Positions 21,812-33,450 of a stretch of DNA of 64,000 nt are shown here, piece by piece. The position numbers and the translations under genes are program-made. The notes beneath the pieces are model-generated. The model was not told where the DNA came from. It was given only the letters and a program-made list of their open reading frames with translations, and searched no databases. This DNA is from Fragum whitleyi. Lineage: Eukaryota > Mollusca > Bivalvia > Cardiida > Cardiidae. Numbering within the stretch: the first letter of the stretch is position 1; each line of letters opens with the position of its first letter. The stretch covers positions 95,963,232 through 96,027,231 of the forward strand of contig OX411544.1 of the NCBI GenBank assembly GCA_948146395.1, read 5' to 3'.

Positions 21812-22823
21812 TAACAAAAAGCAATTATCATTCTCCAATTGGTAGCAGATTGTAGTTTCTTCGGCCAATTCACTGTCCGAAACACACTTAAAGACTAGAA
21901 AATTAAAATAACTCCTCAGACACTTACCTGAAATCAAAATACTCTTTGTTAGCAAGAATAGGTTGTAAAGCTGCCTAGAAATCAAAATTACTTACATACT
22001 TGAACTGAGTAAATGAAAAAATTGAAAATAAAATTATTCGACAAAACTTCGAAAAAAAGCGAGAATTTGGCCGTTTTCCGACAAACTCTTACTTTTCCAG
22101 TATCAACACGGGGAATGATATCCTTTTCAATGCTTGCTGCCTCTCAAGCAGAGACAGTGCCACATCTCCCGGTGCATTCAAAAATATGTAGTATGCCTTT
22201 ACATATTTTACAATTTGTCAAAGCATCCATACCCTACAATTTCAGCCTTCATAGATGCCGAAATTAAATAACCCCACCCACTTCACTGTCACAGGGAACC
22301 ATCAAAACAAGAAAAGCTAATATTCTATCAGTTGTGCATTCAAAACAGGTTCCTAAATTAATATTTGCCATGATTTAAGGAAATATTTTCCATTTTCACT
22401 TTCAAATAATCAATAAAAATTTAACATTTCCTAATACTTGTATTGACCCTGGCCACTTCGAATATTTCGACAAAAACTACGATCTGTCCCCATAGCCCTA
22501 CTACTCTATTATAACAAAGATACATAAGAAACATATTGTTTTCTAACATATGCTCAGGATCAAACGCTACATACCGTATTCATTACGACATCTAACGCAC
22601 ATTATCGCAGTAAATTCATAATAGAGGCCGTCCAAAATTAGTTTTAATGTACAGTACTTGCAAGTGTTATTGCTAGAAAAAGAATCTGTTGGTCGAATTT
22701 GTTTGAGACCAGCTGATTAATAGAAAATTTATCAAGTTCACTAAGGCTCATTTAATATCATAACTCTTCTATACCCTGCTTAGATCAATTGAAATATCAT
22801 GACAGATCCTATATTTTTCTATC
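21812..22823. other. non-coding, no gene seen
   Basis: AT-rich, no recognised repeat or RNA gene. D2 starts at its right edge. Confidence 0.5.
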
Positions 22824-23190
22824 AGCAAAGGAAGACAGAATGTATTTACTTTCGCTAATGACTTGACTTATTGCAGTTTGAATAAACATTGCTTGACAAT
22901 AGAGAAATCAATGCACGCCATATGATGATAAATACCGTTTTGTATGCGACTGATCATTGAGGGTCAACCATTGATTATCTAATGTTTACAAAGTCATGAT
23001 TAATGGATAGAAATAATCTCCAGGGAGTGATGTCCTGATGGCACTCATTTAGCATTGATTCTCCGTAAACTTTATTTACGAGCTTGATAGATGTTGATAG
23101 TGAAATGAGAAACGTCTAAATTGACATTCATTGTCTTTTTGTACTTGAGAAAATGAATGGCTTTTTTCTAGGATGCCGTTTCAGTGTGTC
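22824..23190 (+). other. strongly conserved non-coding block (D2)
   Basis: Partner of 11251-11620, with roughly 33 differences in 370 positions counted by eye. Both copies share AAAGTCATGATTAATGGATA and TTTATTTACGAGCTTGATAG. No open frame is conserved between the two. Confidence 0.65.
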
Positions 23191-23577
23191 ATATTTCAAA
23201 AAGAAATGAAGTGTGTAGCCCGTAAGCACATCTTAAAAGTATTGACTGTTTTGACATACGATCATCTAACAATCAGCTTAAAGATAGAATGAAACATCTC
23301 ACGATCGAACGATCCTACGAGCGATTACCAAACAAACATTAATGATAGCGGATTCGTATGATCAATTTTGTAAAAAAAAAACAAAAAAAAAAACCTCGTA
23401 TCACGGATGATCAAATTAAAGGTTTTAGCTGCATCTGTCTATACTGTACACTGCTCCGTACCTGGATGTAAATAAAGATATATTAATGTTAATTGTTGTA
23501 AATGTTTTTATAGTATTCACATCATAGGTAACCTAATTTATGACGCTCCACTTAAACTGTACAATTTAATTCCTTTA

Positions 23578-24206
23578 TGCTACGTTTCCAATATGTTCCC
23601 GGTGGCCACGGCAGTCCCGTTTCTCCAAACCGTGGCACGCCGTGGAACTTGGGTCATTTATTTTTCTGTTAACAAGTTCTACTACGTTTTGCTTATGCAG
23701 GCTTAGCTTAAACTAGAATAAAAGTGATCTCCGAAATTCATCTATTTTTTCTCAGCCAGCATGCGCCGTGACGATCATATCATAACTTAACTCATATTAA
23801 CAGGACGTACCAAAGACCGTCACACACCGTGGTTCGCCGTAAATCAACGCAACAAAACGTGTCAAGTTAACCTTAGTTTGCCGAGAAGAACGGGATGAGA
23901 CGTGAGACATCCGTTACAAAATGCAAGAAAAAAGTAAAGCAATCGTGGCTTGCCGGGCTGCAAACAAGCTTCCTGTTGCGCTACGGATCTCTACGGTATG
24001 TTACGTACTGTCACGGTTTATTGCGTTCATCCTGTTTTGTCACGTTTCTCATTTCCACCGAGATTGCCGTGGCAGACTTTTTGACAATTTAAAAATTTGC
24101 CACGGCGGCCACGGCACCCTGCATTGCCCGACGTTCGTCCCTTTTTAGCCACGGTTGCCTAAAACGGGGCCGCGCTGGTCGCTTGGAATATAGTGGAAAC
24201 GCAACA
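23578..24206. mobile_element. ~630-bp TIR element rich in CCGTGGC motifs
   Basis: The left end TGCTACGTTTCCAATATGTT and the right end AATATAGTGGAAACGCAACA are inverted partners. The interior is GC-richer than its surroundings and repeats GCCACGG/CCGTGGC many times (near 23605, 23628, 24067, 24101, 24149). No transposase frame is seen; the two 65-75-codon frames near 23900-24148 look incidental. Absent from D1. Confidence 0.7.
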
Positions 24207-26069
24207 TTAGATATTGGACTCCGCGCCCATACGTAGCTCGTTATATTTCCGTTCACCCAGATCAGGTGGAATACAAAAGCAAAGGACTTCGGAAATATTT
24301 TTTTTCAACAAAGCGCTTAAATATTTCCATTGCAATTGTAAAACTTGTACAATTAATCTTAATTTAATGTCCCTTTTCTAGTTTAAAAACGCTTGTTTTT
24401 TTAGCGTATTATGAGAATTATATTAACCATTGGGAATTCCACTATGAGTATGGCATTAGAGTTAGCTATCTCAAGCAGAAACCTAGTGTGTTATCATGTT
24501 GAACAAAAAGTTGAATAAAAGATATTCGTGGGATTAAAGAAGGGACATTAGATATCGAAAACGAAATAAGCAAAAACATGATATGAAAATTGAATAATAA
24601 GCAGTCCCTGAAAATGAACGTGCTGACCTGTATTATAGTTGTATTTTGCAGGGGGCTTTTATTTTGCTCTGGGGGATTCGAATGTTTATGTCCAAGGATT
24701 CAGATTCATGCAATACAGCATTTTATGCGCAGTTATAAATGTCTTTAGTATAACCCCGTTGATACCCATTCAAGATTGAATTAGAATTTATTTATAGAAC
24801 AGACGAATTATTTATTACAAATTGTTCAAATTACATTTGTATTTCGTTTATTACCAAACAACAAAATAAACGTGATATATATTCCAGAAATGATTTTTTT
24901 ATTGTTCTTCGTTGTCAAAATATATTAACACGCGTCCTTTAAAAAAAGTCAAAGCGCTAAAAGCGCTGAAAGCCTGGTTTGTAAAGAGACAAGGTGACAT
25001 TTGAAGGCACGCATTCCAATTTTTTAATATTTTAGCAAGGCTTTTTTAGGCGAGGGAAACCAAGGGTTCCATTTACCTATAGGGATCGTAAACCACATTC
25101 CAAACTCTCTTGCAGACAGGCGCAACTCGCGTTTTTACATGTTTTGTTGATTGGTTTGCTACTAGTCAGTCAATTTTTCCATTCGATCTTCCGTCTAACA
25201 ATCGTTGTAATGCTGTTTTTCTAGGGGCACAAGCTCGTCGGCTCTTTCTTTTACAGTGAATTGAATTCTATAAAGAAGTTGTATTTTACTATGGGAACAC
25301 AAGAAATTGATAAGGTCAATTTCTCCCTTTCCCACAATATGGTCCATCTTATACTCATACCCCATTACTTTATTAATTTCTACCTAATACATATATCAAA
25401 TTACACTCATGTTGATTTGTTGTCTTCAACCTGTTCCAAGTTGGTCCAGTCTAAAATTTTGTCGTCTGTTTAAGGGTTTAAGGATGGGACAAGGCTTTTA
25501 TTTTTTTCTAATTTAGATAAATTCATTACAAGACAACGAATGTTTATTGTGAAGGGTTGCGGATTAAATACAATATGTGGGCAAATTAGTAAAATTTGTA
25601 GCAAAAAGGGTAGATAATATTAGGGAGAAAGTGTTAGTTAGAAGCATCTTCTTCTTTTCCCAAATAGCAAGGTCATCCCTCAAAATCAACTATAAAAGCT
25701 AAATATCTTTAACACAGCAGTAATTTTGGCAGTGATAAGTAAGAAAATATCTAGTATACAATACATGATAAGGACAAGGTGAAAAATCAAGGTTATATTC
25801 CAGAAAATTGACCTCGTGTTTTGTTTCGTCTAATCAGTACTATCAGTTCTTTGATTTTATTACGGCGTAGTGATATGCAAGCACTGCGTTGAACACACAA
25901 GCACTTCGTGTCGCACAAAAGTTGATGACGCATACTAGACCTATTTTTTGCGCACATGAGCACAAAAGGCTGCGTAGTACACATGTTGTTCGGTTTTTGA
26001 CTCGATTATCTTTTTCCTATGCGATTTCTAGGATACAAGGTTGTTTCCCAAGGCCTGCTAAACAAGGGT
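24207..26069. other. non-coding, no gene seen
   Basis: Contains D2 anchor 2 and otherwise ordinary AT-rich sequence. Confidence 0.5.
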
Positions 26070-26269
26070 AGTTCTTGTTCTTAGCAATCGTGTTTTTCGA
26101 CTCGCTGTTATCTATCAACGCCCCTTATGTAGTGAACACGAATTGTCTATTTATAATCTAATTGTTTGATAATTCAAACATCTATGAAACAATTTTTCTG
26201 GTAGATGGGGAAATGTCCACACTTGTTTCTTAATCGATTTGGAACATATACCGGTTCAATTTTTTAACA

Positions 26270-26610
26270 CCCCCCCCCCCCGCCGTTTTCGGCGAAGGGG
26301 ATATAGTAATGGTCTCCGTCCGTCATACCGTCATTCAGCCCTTCTGTCATTCCGTCATTCCGTCCTTCCGTCACTAAACTTTTCCGGAGTATATCTTCTA
26401 AAATACAACAGCTATCAACTTGGGACTTTATAGGTGGATAGATCTCATGGAAGAGACGTGCAGTGCACAAGAACTACAAGTCTTGCTTTGTTATTTTAAA
26501 AACTTAGATTTTGTAGGGCGCATATCTCTTTCCTTAATCCATAAGGCTTCAGTTTAATATTAAGCTTTGATAGCGGGGGATAGCCATGTTCGACATGGCT
26601 TTTGTTATAA
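26270..26610 (+). repeat. CCCCGCCG ... GCGGGGGATAGCC repeat with CCGTC run
   Basis: Begins in a C12 run, then CCGTTTTCGGCGAAGGGGAT, then an irregular CCGTC/CATTC run at about 26312-26370. A single unit follows (GAGTATATCTTCTAAAATAC ... ATAGATCTCAT) that resembles the units of the array at 41222-42690. It ends with a GCGGGGGATAGCC block and a small hairpin CCATGTTCGACATGG near 26584. Confidence 0.65.
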
Positions 26611-26801
26611 AAGTTGAATTTAAATGTCTTGTGGGTACTCGATTGGTCTCGGGTTTGTCATGCGTTAAACTATGTTTCACAAAATTGACAGGTCGAAAAT
26701 GATAGGCACAAACAAGAGCAAAACATGGCACTGCCTAAATCTTTTTTAGCCAAATATAACGTCTTTTCATAATATGAGCTTCATTTTATTTTACGAATTC
26801 C

Positions 26802-26967
26802 TTAAGGTAGTGGACCCGTAATAGTTCCGCAATATGTCGGACCTCATTAGTGAACTTTCACAATGTTGACTGAGGTTTCCTAATGAAAATCATAAAATCT
26901 CGGTTAACACTGTTAAAGTTCATTACCTCCTAAACATTGCAGAACTATTACGGGTGTACTACCTTAA
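26802..26967. mobile_element. TTAA-flanked hairpin MITE (copy 1)
   Basis: TTAA on both edges (26802-26805, 26964-26967). Inverted ends GGTAGTGGACCCGTAATAGT and its partner; inner arms TTCACAATGTTGACTGAGG against CTCGGTTAACACTGTTAAAG. A TTAA target is the hallmark of piggyBac-type transposition; family membership is inferred from that alone. Confidence 0.8.
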
Positions 26968-27008
26968 TCCAGCAAAGTTGCAAACGTTGAAGTTTAAGAT
27001 ACATTTTT

Positions 27009-27540
27009 ATTAGCTCACCTGAGCACATCGTGCTCAAGGTTGAGCTTTTGTGATCATTGAATGTCCGTCGTCCGTAGTTCGTCGTGCATCGTGCCTCGTG
27101 CGTCGTCATGCGTCAACAATTGAAGTGTTTACACTCTAGAGGCCACAATTATTGTCCAATCTTCATGAAACTTGGACAGAAGGTTTGTCAGGTCACAAGG
27201 ATGAACCCTATTGAAAATGGGAAGGATTCGTACCATATCACGGGAAAAGGGACCTTAATGACAATTATCTTGTTGACACTCTAGAGGCCACAAATTTGGT
27301 CCAATCTTCATGAAACTTGGTCAGAATGATTTTCATTTCACAATGATGAACCCTATTGAAAATGGGAAGGATCCATGTCATAGCACAGTAAAAAGTAAAA
27401 TTAAGACATTTGCTTGAAAATTTGCTTAAATGAGACAAAGATACGAAGGAGAGCTGTATAGGACCATCATGGCCCCCATGTTCCGACAAAACATTGTTTA
27501 AGTCTACAAAATCGATACTTTTAAATATTATAGACATAAA
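27009..27540 (+). repeat. TTAGCTCACCTGAG-ended repeat with ~145-bp units
   Basis: Starts TTAGCTCACCTGAGCACATC, then a CGTCGTCCGTAGTTCGTCGT run (27065-27115), then two 145-bp units beginning ACACTCTAGAGGCCACAA at 27131 and 27276. Units carry CAATCTTCATGAAACTTGG and GATGAACCCTATTGAAAATG. The terminus is the reverse complement of the end of the array at 20906-21811, although the units differ. Confidence 0.8.
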
Positions 27541-29431
27541 GTAGAGATATTACTAAGCGCCTGAAAAACTTGATAACGGTTCTTTTATACATGAGATAAA
27601 GATCAGCATGTATCAAATGAAACTGATTTTTCACCACAAACCTTCATAATCATTCTTTTGGTCCGAGGGAAAAAATGAGAATTTAATTCTCTTCTATACA
27701 TAATTGCTTTTGTGTTTGTTTATTTGTTCTATATATATTTTTTTCGATGTATGAATCATTTGCGTCCGTTTGATAGAATGGGGCATGCGTGAATAGTTGG
27801 CTCAACCTATAGGAATAATCTTTTAGGCGTTAGCAGTCACCTTATTTTTTAAGACTGGAATTTCGCTAAATTCACGGATATCTGTCTTTATTTCTTTGCC
27901 TTACCAAATCGAATCCAATTATGCATTATAGAGTTTTCTTAACGATCAAGTCATAATTTCCGATAATTTTACAAAAAAAAAAAAAATCGCATTTCCTCAT
28001 ATCTGTGCAAGAGCAACTTTAAACTTTAAGTTTAAAGGCGGTTTTTCATTTTACGAATTTTTTGATATGAGGAAATCTGCAGCGAAATGATATATAAACA
28101 ACACTATAACAGTATCAGACAAAGGTTCTACGGCGTGATACGACCGGGTCAAACTGATATCAGATCAATGTTATGGATAAATAGTTGTAATTATCAGCGT
28201 ATTCGCGGAAATCATTTACACCTACACTTCAGGGCAACAAGGGTGGTCGGTCAAGCGATACTCTTCACTTTACATGAATTATGTAAACCTTGCGTGTACT
28301 GGGGACAAAATAAATAAATGTGTGTCTATCTCTAGATATCTCCTATCCATCACATTTTACTGTGGACCAAGACTTGCCACAACAACTCGTTTTGAGCTCC
28401 TGTAAGCTTGTACATTCATTGATCCAATTTAAATCAGGATGTGAAAACTTGAAATCAAGAAAACGTATCTTGAAATGATTGCTGTAATAAAGCATGGAGA
28501 ACTTGATAGCCTTTTAGACTACAACTCGTGGTTCTCATACTGTCAGAGAATTAAGATCATAAAATTTCTTTTAACAGTTTAGTGCACAGTAAGATCAACT
28601 ATATGGTATGATTTGATTTCATTTTCTCTAGTTTTATGCGGTGATGATGATCGAATCATGGCACAATGCACGCGCGAAAGGTGTCTATTCGTGAAAATTA
28701 GTTGTTGTTTATCTAATCAGATATTGATTTTTAATATAGAAAAATAAAATTATCATATCTTTAAGTCGCTTATTTGAAAAAAACTTCAAAAATGAAATGA
28801 TAAAAATTCCATTTTCAAATTAAATATTGAAATGAACGTGACAGTCCGAATATGTAAAAAGAAATGATTGTTTTTCTTTTTCCTTATTTGGTATTTCTGA
28901 GGATTTAATACCATGCTCAGTGAACTGGGCCATTTCTACGCGTATAACAATCTTGTCTTGGCAATAAAACGCCATGATGGATTTTCATACGGCATCGCTG
29001 TTCTTCATAATTGAAATTTACTACCAATCATCATGTCAAATTACTCCAGAAAAAATCATAATTCACGAAGTGGTTCCTGGAAGAATTACCGATACTCAAA
29101 TTGACCGTATTTAACCCTTACTATCTTATCGTTTGAGTATGTTTTTTCGAAAAAAAGATATGCAGTATGTTTGCGAGAAGTCCGCTTTACCCACAATCTA
29201 CCCAGGATAGATGTCGGTAGTGGCTTTTTTATTTGAAAGATATAAACAACATATTTTAGTTCTAAGACAATGACTATCATCTGATTTTTCTCCCCAATTG
29301 GAAACCCTCGGCGATTCAACGAAGTAGACGTAGGAAATAATGAGGAGGCAGACGTGAAAGAGCGTCGTTTCACACGCGGGTTTTTACGGCGCCACAAACA
29401 TAAAGATGTCTTTGAGAAGAACAAAATCAAC
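27541..29431. other. non-coding; D2 anchors 4 and 5
   Basis: Apart from the duplicated anchors, no gene or element is recognised. A 114-codon minus-strand frame at 29086-29430 overlaps anchor 5 and is not conserved in D1. Confidence 0.5.
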
Positions 29432-29592
29432 TTAAGGTAGTGGACCCGTAATTGTCCCGCAACATTTCGGAAGACATAAACTTTAACGGTGTTAACCGAG
29501 GTTTCCTAATGATCTTAATTAGGAAACCTCGGTCAACATTGTGAAAGATCATGAGTTCCGAAAAGTTGCGGAACTATTACGGTTCCATTTAA
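29432..29592. mobile_element. TTAA-flanked hairpin MITE (copy 2)
   Basis: TTAA at 29432-29435 and 29589-29592. Same ends as 26802. The centre is an almost perfect palindrome, GAGGTTTCCTAATGATCT followed by TAATTAGGAAACCTC. Confidence 0.82.
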
Positions 29593-29864
29593 GATAAGAA
29601 ATTGGCATATCATAATATGTTAACAAAACGCAGTGATTTACTGTGCTTTGTTTTCAAATTATATTATGCGAAAAGGATCTGCATAGACGATCGGGAAGCA
29701 TTGAAGACATTTGTCTTCAAGCGTATTGACAACAGTACCACCAGAAGCCGAATTACGTATATATAACCGAAAATTACTTTACTTGCGACCGAGGTACTTT
29801 CCAGTTGATGGAAATAATCCATGTCCCAAAAAAAACCCGATATTGGTATCTTAAATAAATGATT

Positions 29865-30082
29865 AATGGCCCGTCATGCGCAAAGGAACCATGACAGCAA
29901 TGCGTTAAGTGACGACTCTAGTCACACTGCGCTAGATACGCAGACTATTCTGAATCTGAAATGAAGATTCTAAATTCCTGCATGGGAATATTTTAAACGT
30001 TATATTCGACCGAACTTTTCTGACGCCGATATCCTGTTATGGTGTTACCAAGTGGTCCATTTTTTGCGTGACGGGTCACATA
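29865..30082 (-). mobile_element. GTGACCC-ended MITE
   Basis: The left end ATGGCCCGTCATGCGCAAAG is diverged; the right end TTTTGCGTGACGGGTCACAT is well preserved. The interior has the family's ACTCTAGTCACACTGCGCTA motif. Length about 218 bp. Confidence 0.75.
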
Positions 30083-30755
30083 AGTTACTTCCTAGAATAT
30101 TTTACTGTAAATAATTAGCCAGGTACTTGAACATGATAAATGTTTCTTCCGACTGGTAAGTGGTTATTGAATCATATTTCGCAGACCGATTCTATCTTGA
30201 TATGTTGTACCTTCAGAATTAATGCTTTCATGTCTTACACTTTCATAATGTTTTACAATATGAAAATACTGATATCTAAGTCTCAACCGAAAGATTGGCC
30301 AATCGGATGCAAGGCCCTTATGAAGATTATAATCGGCTGTTTTCCGAGAAAATCCGAGGAATTGTGTTTGCGTTGGCGTCGTTTGCTTCAGTTTTGACGT
30401 TGGCGTTGACGGGATAAACTTTACCGTTTGTCATACTTCTGTTGTTGTTTTTTTTTTAAATAAAACATTAAAGCTTGACATGTATGTTCACCATTACAAG
30501 AGCTATCTAGACTATCAAGAGCAATAATGCTGAGAGCATTTCATTAAGAAAAATGCCCCTTTTTCGACTTAGCTTTTTCGCATTATGTAGCACCTGCAGC
30601 CGAGCGTTAGATCCCGTAGGCGGTGCTCTAATTTGTTTTTGTTTTATACCAATTTGATCCATTGCTCGGGAATGTCAGATTGTCAAATGCGATTGTCTTC
30701 TCTACAAGATTTATTTGGTGTTTTTAAAGCGGTAACAAGGTTCCTGAAAAAATGA

Positions 30756-31129
30756 TGAACTTCAACGAAGAATAATACATGTATTCAGGAAACAGGGCAG
30801 AGGTTAATTTGAATAAAGAGAGGGGTAAAAGAAATCAAAGTAATGATAATACTGAAGGCCAGGAAATGTTAAAATTTGTAAGATGAGAACGTAAAGAAGT
30901 GGTCAATTTAAGCCTTTGGAAAAATATGACCTGAAGTTTCTTGTTTCCGTGATAAACACCATTGAAAGAATGACTTGAGTTATTAATATCAAGTCATAAC
31001 TTCTTTCCACATTGATTTTACAACACTAACCTTGTCATAGCCTCGTCACATGATATAAAGGCACTCACGAAAAGCTTCCTCCTAGGACATACACTGGATA
31101 AGTATCCAATGACGAAACAAGGTAATATT
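30756..31129. other. non-coding, no gene seen
   Basis: No recognised feature. Confidence 0.5.
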
Positions 31130-31275
31130 ATAGTTCAGAATATCGTGAAATTGTCACCGTGAATGATTTTTGAATGATTTAGGGGTGAATTGAATGAGTG
31201 CGATGAGTAAGTTTTGAATGAAATTAATGCAAGATAATCCATTATCGCTTATTTTGTTCAATATTGAAAAACAAT
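31130..31275 (+). mobile_element. Tc1-like MITE, 3'-truncated
   Basis: The left terminal zone (ATCGTGAAATTGTC), the AATGATTTTTGAATGATTTA block and the ATTATCGCTTATTTTGTTCA palindrome arm are present; the right part is missing. Confidence 0.65.
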
Positions 31276-32312
31276 AGGACTATAATGGTCCTAGATCGCT
31301 CACCTGAGTCTCTTTGAAAATGAAGCACTCGGGAGAATGAACCATTCCCTTTCAGCGTGACAAGAACTTGATTTATGTCTTTCGGTATTTTTTGTAAATT
31401 TCGAATGGAATAATTAAAAATCAAAATACCGAGCATTCAGTTGACGTCGTCTGGAACGTTCCAAAACACTTACTCGGCCACAATTAAAACAAACCTAATA
31501 GAAAAACTCTATGGTCAAATTGCTTAAGATTAAGACAAGGCATTTGTAGTACTTATTCCAGAAACTCAATTAATTTTCAAGTTTTTCAACAGTTAGAAAA
31601 GAAAGAATATTTACACACGAAGACCAAATAAATGGATTATTTTATCTGCTGCGTCGGGTACTCGTTACCATGGCATTTTATATGGCAGATGCGCGAGCGC
31701 TATGTTCGATATCAAAACTAATTTTACATAACCATTTATTGATTGTATTCCGACAGCGAATGATACCAAATTTAGTTTGATTGCTTCAAAAATGAAATTT
31801 TTGCGAGACAAAATACGGTTAATTTTTTAACTACCCTCGTATTATGTGCTTTCTTTACATTAAATTTACCTAGAAGAAGAAAGGCGTGAATTCAGGCATT
31901 TTGTGTCAGTAAATGTCAGAAAACATAAAACTTAAAATATCCTTAATTCGTGCGTTATAAATGAATGATATTTAAATCAAATTTACCTGAAAGTGATGAA
32001 TTCATTCCAAAAAAGGTTGTCATGGTAACATGACATGGGACACTCTGGTGTCATATAAACTAAGTCATAAAAATGTAATTTTTCCCTGTAAAGTTAAATC
32101 ATAACGGGAGGCGTGCACATTTCAGACATATGGGCTACGTCTAGTGGATAATTCATTTTCAAAAGATGATCCATTACGTATTACATCTATTTGTATTTTT
32201 TTTAAAATTGATACTTATAAAAAATTGCTCGACGCGTAGGCTGATTGCTATAATCGATTATTAGATCTTTGGATGCTTAAAATGACAGTCGACAATATCG
32301 CACACCGAATCA
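31276..32312. other. non-coding, no gene seen
   Basis: A GATCGCTCACCTGAGTC stretch near 31294 resembles the TTAGCTCACCTGAG repeat terminus. Nothing else recognised. Confidence 0.45.
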
Positions 32313-32553
32313 GGGGCCCGTTTTGCTAAACATCTTACGATTATTTTTTGTGTATGTCAAAAATCAAAGTTGCTTCTACAGTAGTCACTAAATATGGAAT
32401 TTTGCCATGCACCATCCCATTGGATTCGTCTTCTAAAAACGATTCCAATGAGATACTAGTATTGCAAGACAGAATCTAACAATAAATGAAAACACAAGGT
32501 ACGATTAATGATTTTGACCTACGATTAATTCTTTCGTTTAGTGAAACGGGCCC
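32313..32553 (+). mobile_element. GGGCCCGTTT-ended MITE, complete
   Basis: A 241-bp element with inverted ends GGGGCCCGTTTTGCTAAA and TTTAGTGAAACGGGCCC. The inner palindrome CATTGGATTCGTC ... ACGATTCCAATG lies at 32418-32450. It is the intact reference for the SINE-split copy at 5208. Confidence 0.78.
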
Positions 32554-32591
32554 TAGGGTCGACAATGTTTGTATAACCAGAAGTCAACGAA

Positions 32592-32637
32592 ACACTATTG
32601 TAAGTGCCTATACATATAGAGGCACTTACAATAGTGT
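32592..32637. other. perfect 18-bp stem-loop
   Basis: ACACTATTGTAAGTGCCT, a 10-nt AT-rich loop, then the exact reverse complement. The stem is shorter than usual for an animal pre-microRNA. No mature-RNA evidence is possible from sequence. Confidence 0.9.
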
Positions 32638-32842
32638 GGCACTGACCCCTTGCATTTTAGGGTCAATATGAACCAGGAGTGTCATTTCGAGCAGTAGAAC
32701 TTTATCGAAAAGCATTGAAATTAAGTAGCGTAGACGACAAAACTACGATGTTCATATGTCCTATATGAATGAATTTTAATGTAAATGAAACAATTTGTTT
32801 TAATGAGGATAACTTAGGAGCGGGGCGGTACTTTTCACAAAG

Positions 32843-32889
32843 TTTTTTTTTTATTTATTTATTTATTTATTTTTTTTTTTTTTTTTTTT
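32843..32889. repeat. poly-T with ATTT repeat
   Basis: T10, four to five ATTT units, then T19. Confidence 0.95.
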
Positions 32890-33114
32890 GTCCATGTACA
32901 TGCATACATGGTCAGCTAATCAAGAAGGATCCAGAGAATTTGATTGACCAATAAATGAACTTATCATTATAACTAATCAACATATCGTTTTTGGTAAACA
33001 TGTCCACGAAGTTTGAAACTCTAAACCATCCGATAACAAGTCCCATTTTCACAATTCAAACACTTATCCAAAACAATTAAAGAAAATTTAGTGATCAAAA
33101 TTCAGGACAGAAGA

Positions 33115-33450
33115 TGATGTAGGTGGCGGCGTTGGATTGTTGTAGTGGTTGATGGTGGCGGTAGATGATGGTGGTGTTGGTGGTATGTGTTTGTGATGTT
33201 AATGACGGTGGATTATGGGGGTGATGGATGATGATGATGATGATGATGATGGTGGTGGTGATGGTAGTGGAGGGTGTTGCTCGTGGCGTTGGTGGTGGTA
33301 TGATGTTTGCGGTGATTTGTGGAGGAAGTGATGGTGGAGTTCTCGTTGGTGGATGGTGGTTTGTGGTGTTAGTGGTGGCCAATCGTGGTATATGGTGTTG
33401 GTGGTAGATGGTGGTTTTTGATGATGGAGGTTGTGATGGTTGGTTTTGGT
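33115..33450 (+). repeat. degenerate GGT/GAT-rich tract
   Basis: About 335 bp dominated by GGTGGTGGT, GATGATGAT and GTTGGTGGT. Strong strand asymmetry (very few C on +) lets long threonine/proline-rich frames stay open on the minus strand. These are low-complexity by-products, not genes. Confidence 0.85.

Larger units (their letters stand above)
22824..30755 (+). repeat. old segmental duplication, copy D2
   Basis: Direct counterpart of D1. Anchors are at 22824-23190, 24385-24515, 26070-26222, 28128-28340, 28910-29190, 30100-30295 and 30610-30755, in the same order. Elements at 23578, 26270, 26802, 27009, 29432 and 29865 have no counterpart in D1, so they entered after the duplication or were lost from D1. 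Non-coding throughout. Confidence 0.8.

Noticed and set aside
29086..29430. 114-codon minus-strand frame
   Set aside because: Overlaps anchor 5 of the old duplication, but the frame is not preserved in the matching part of D1.
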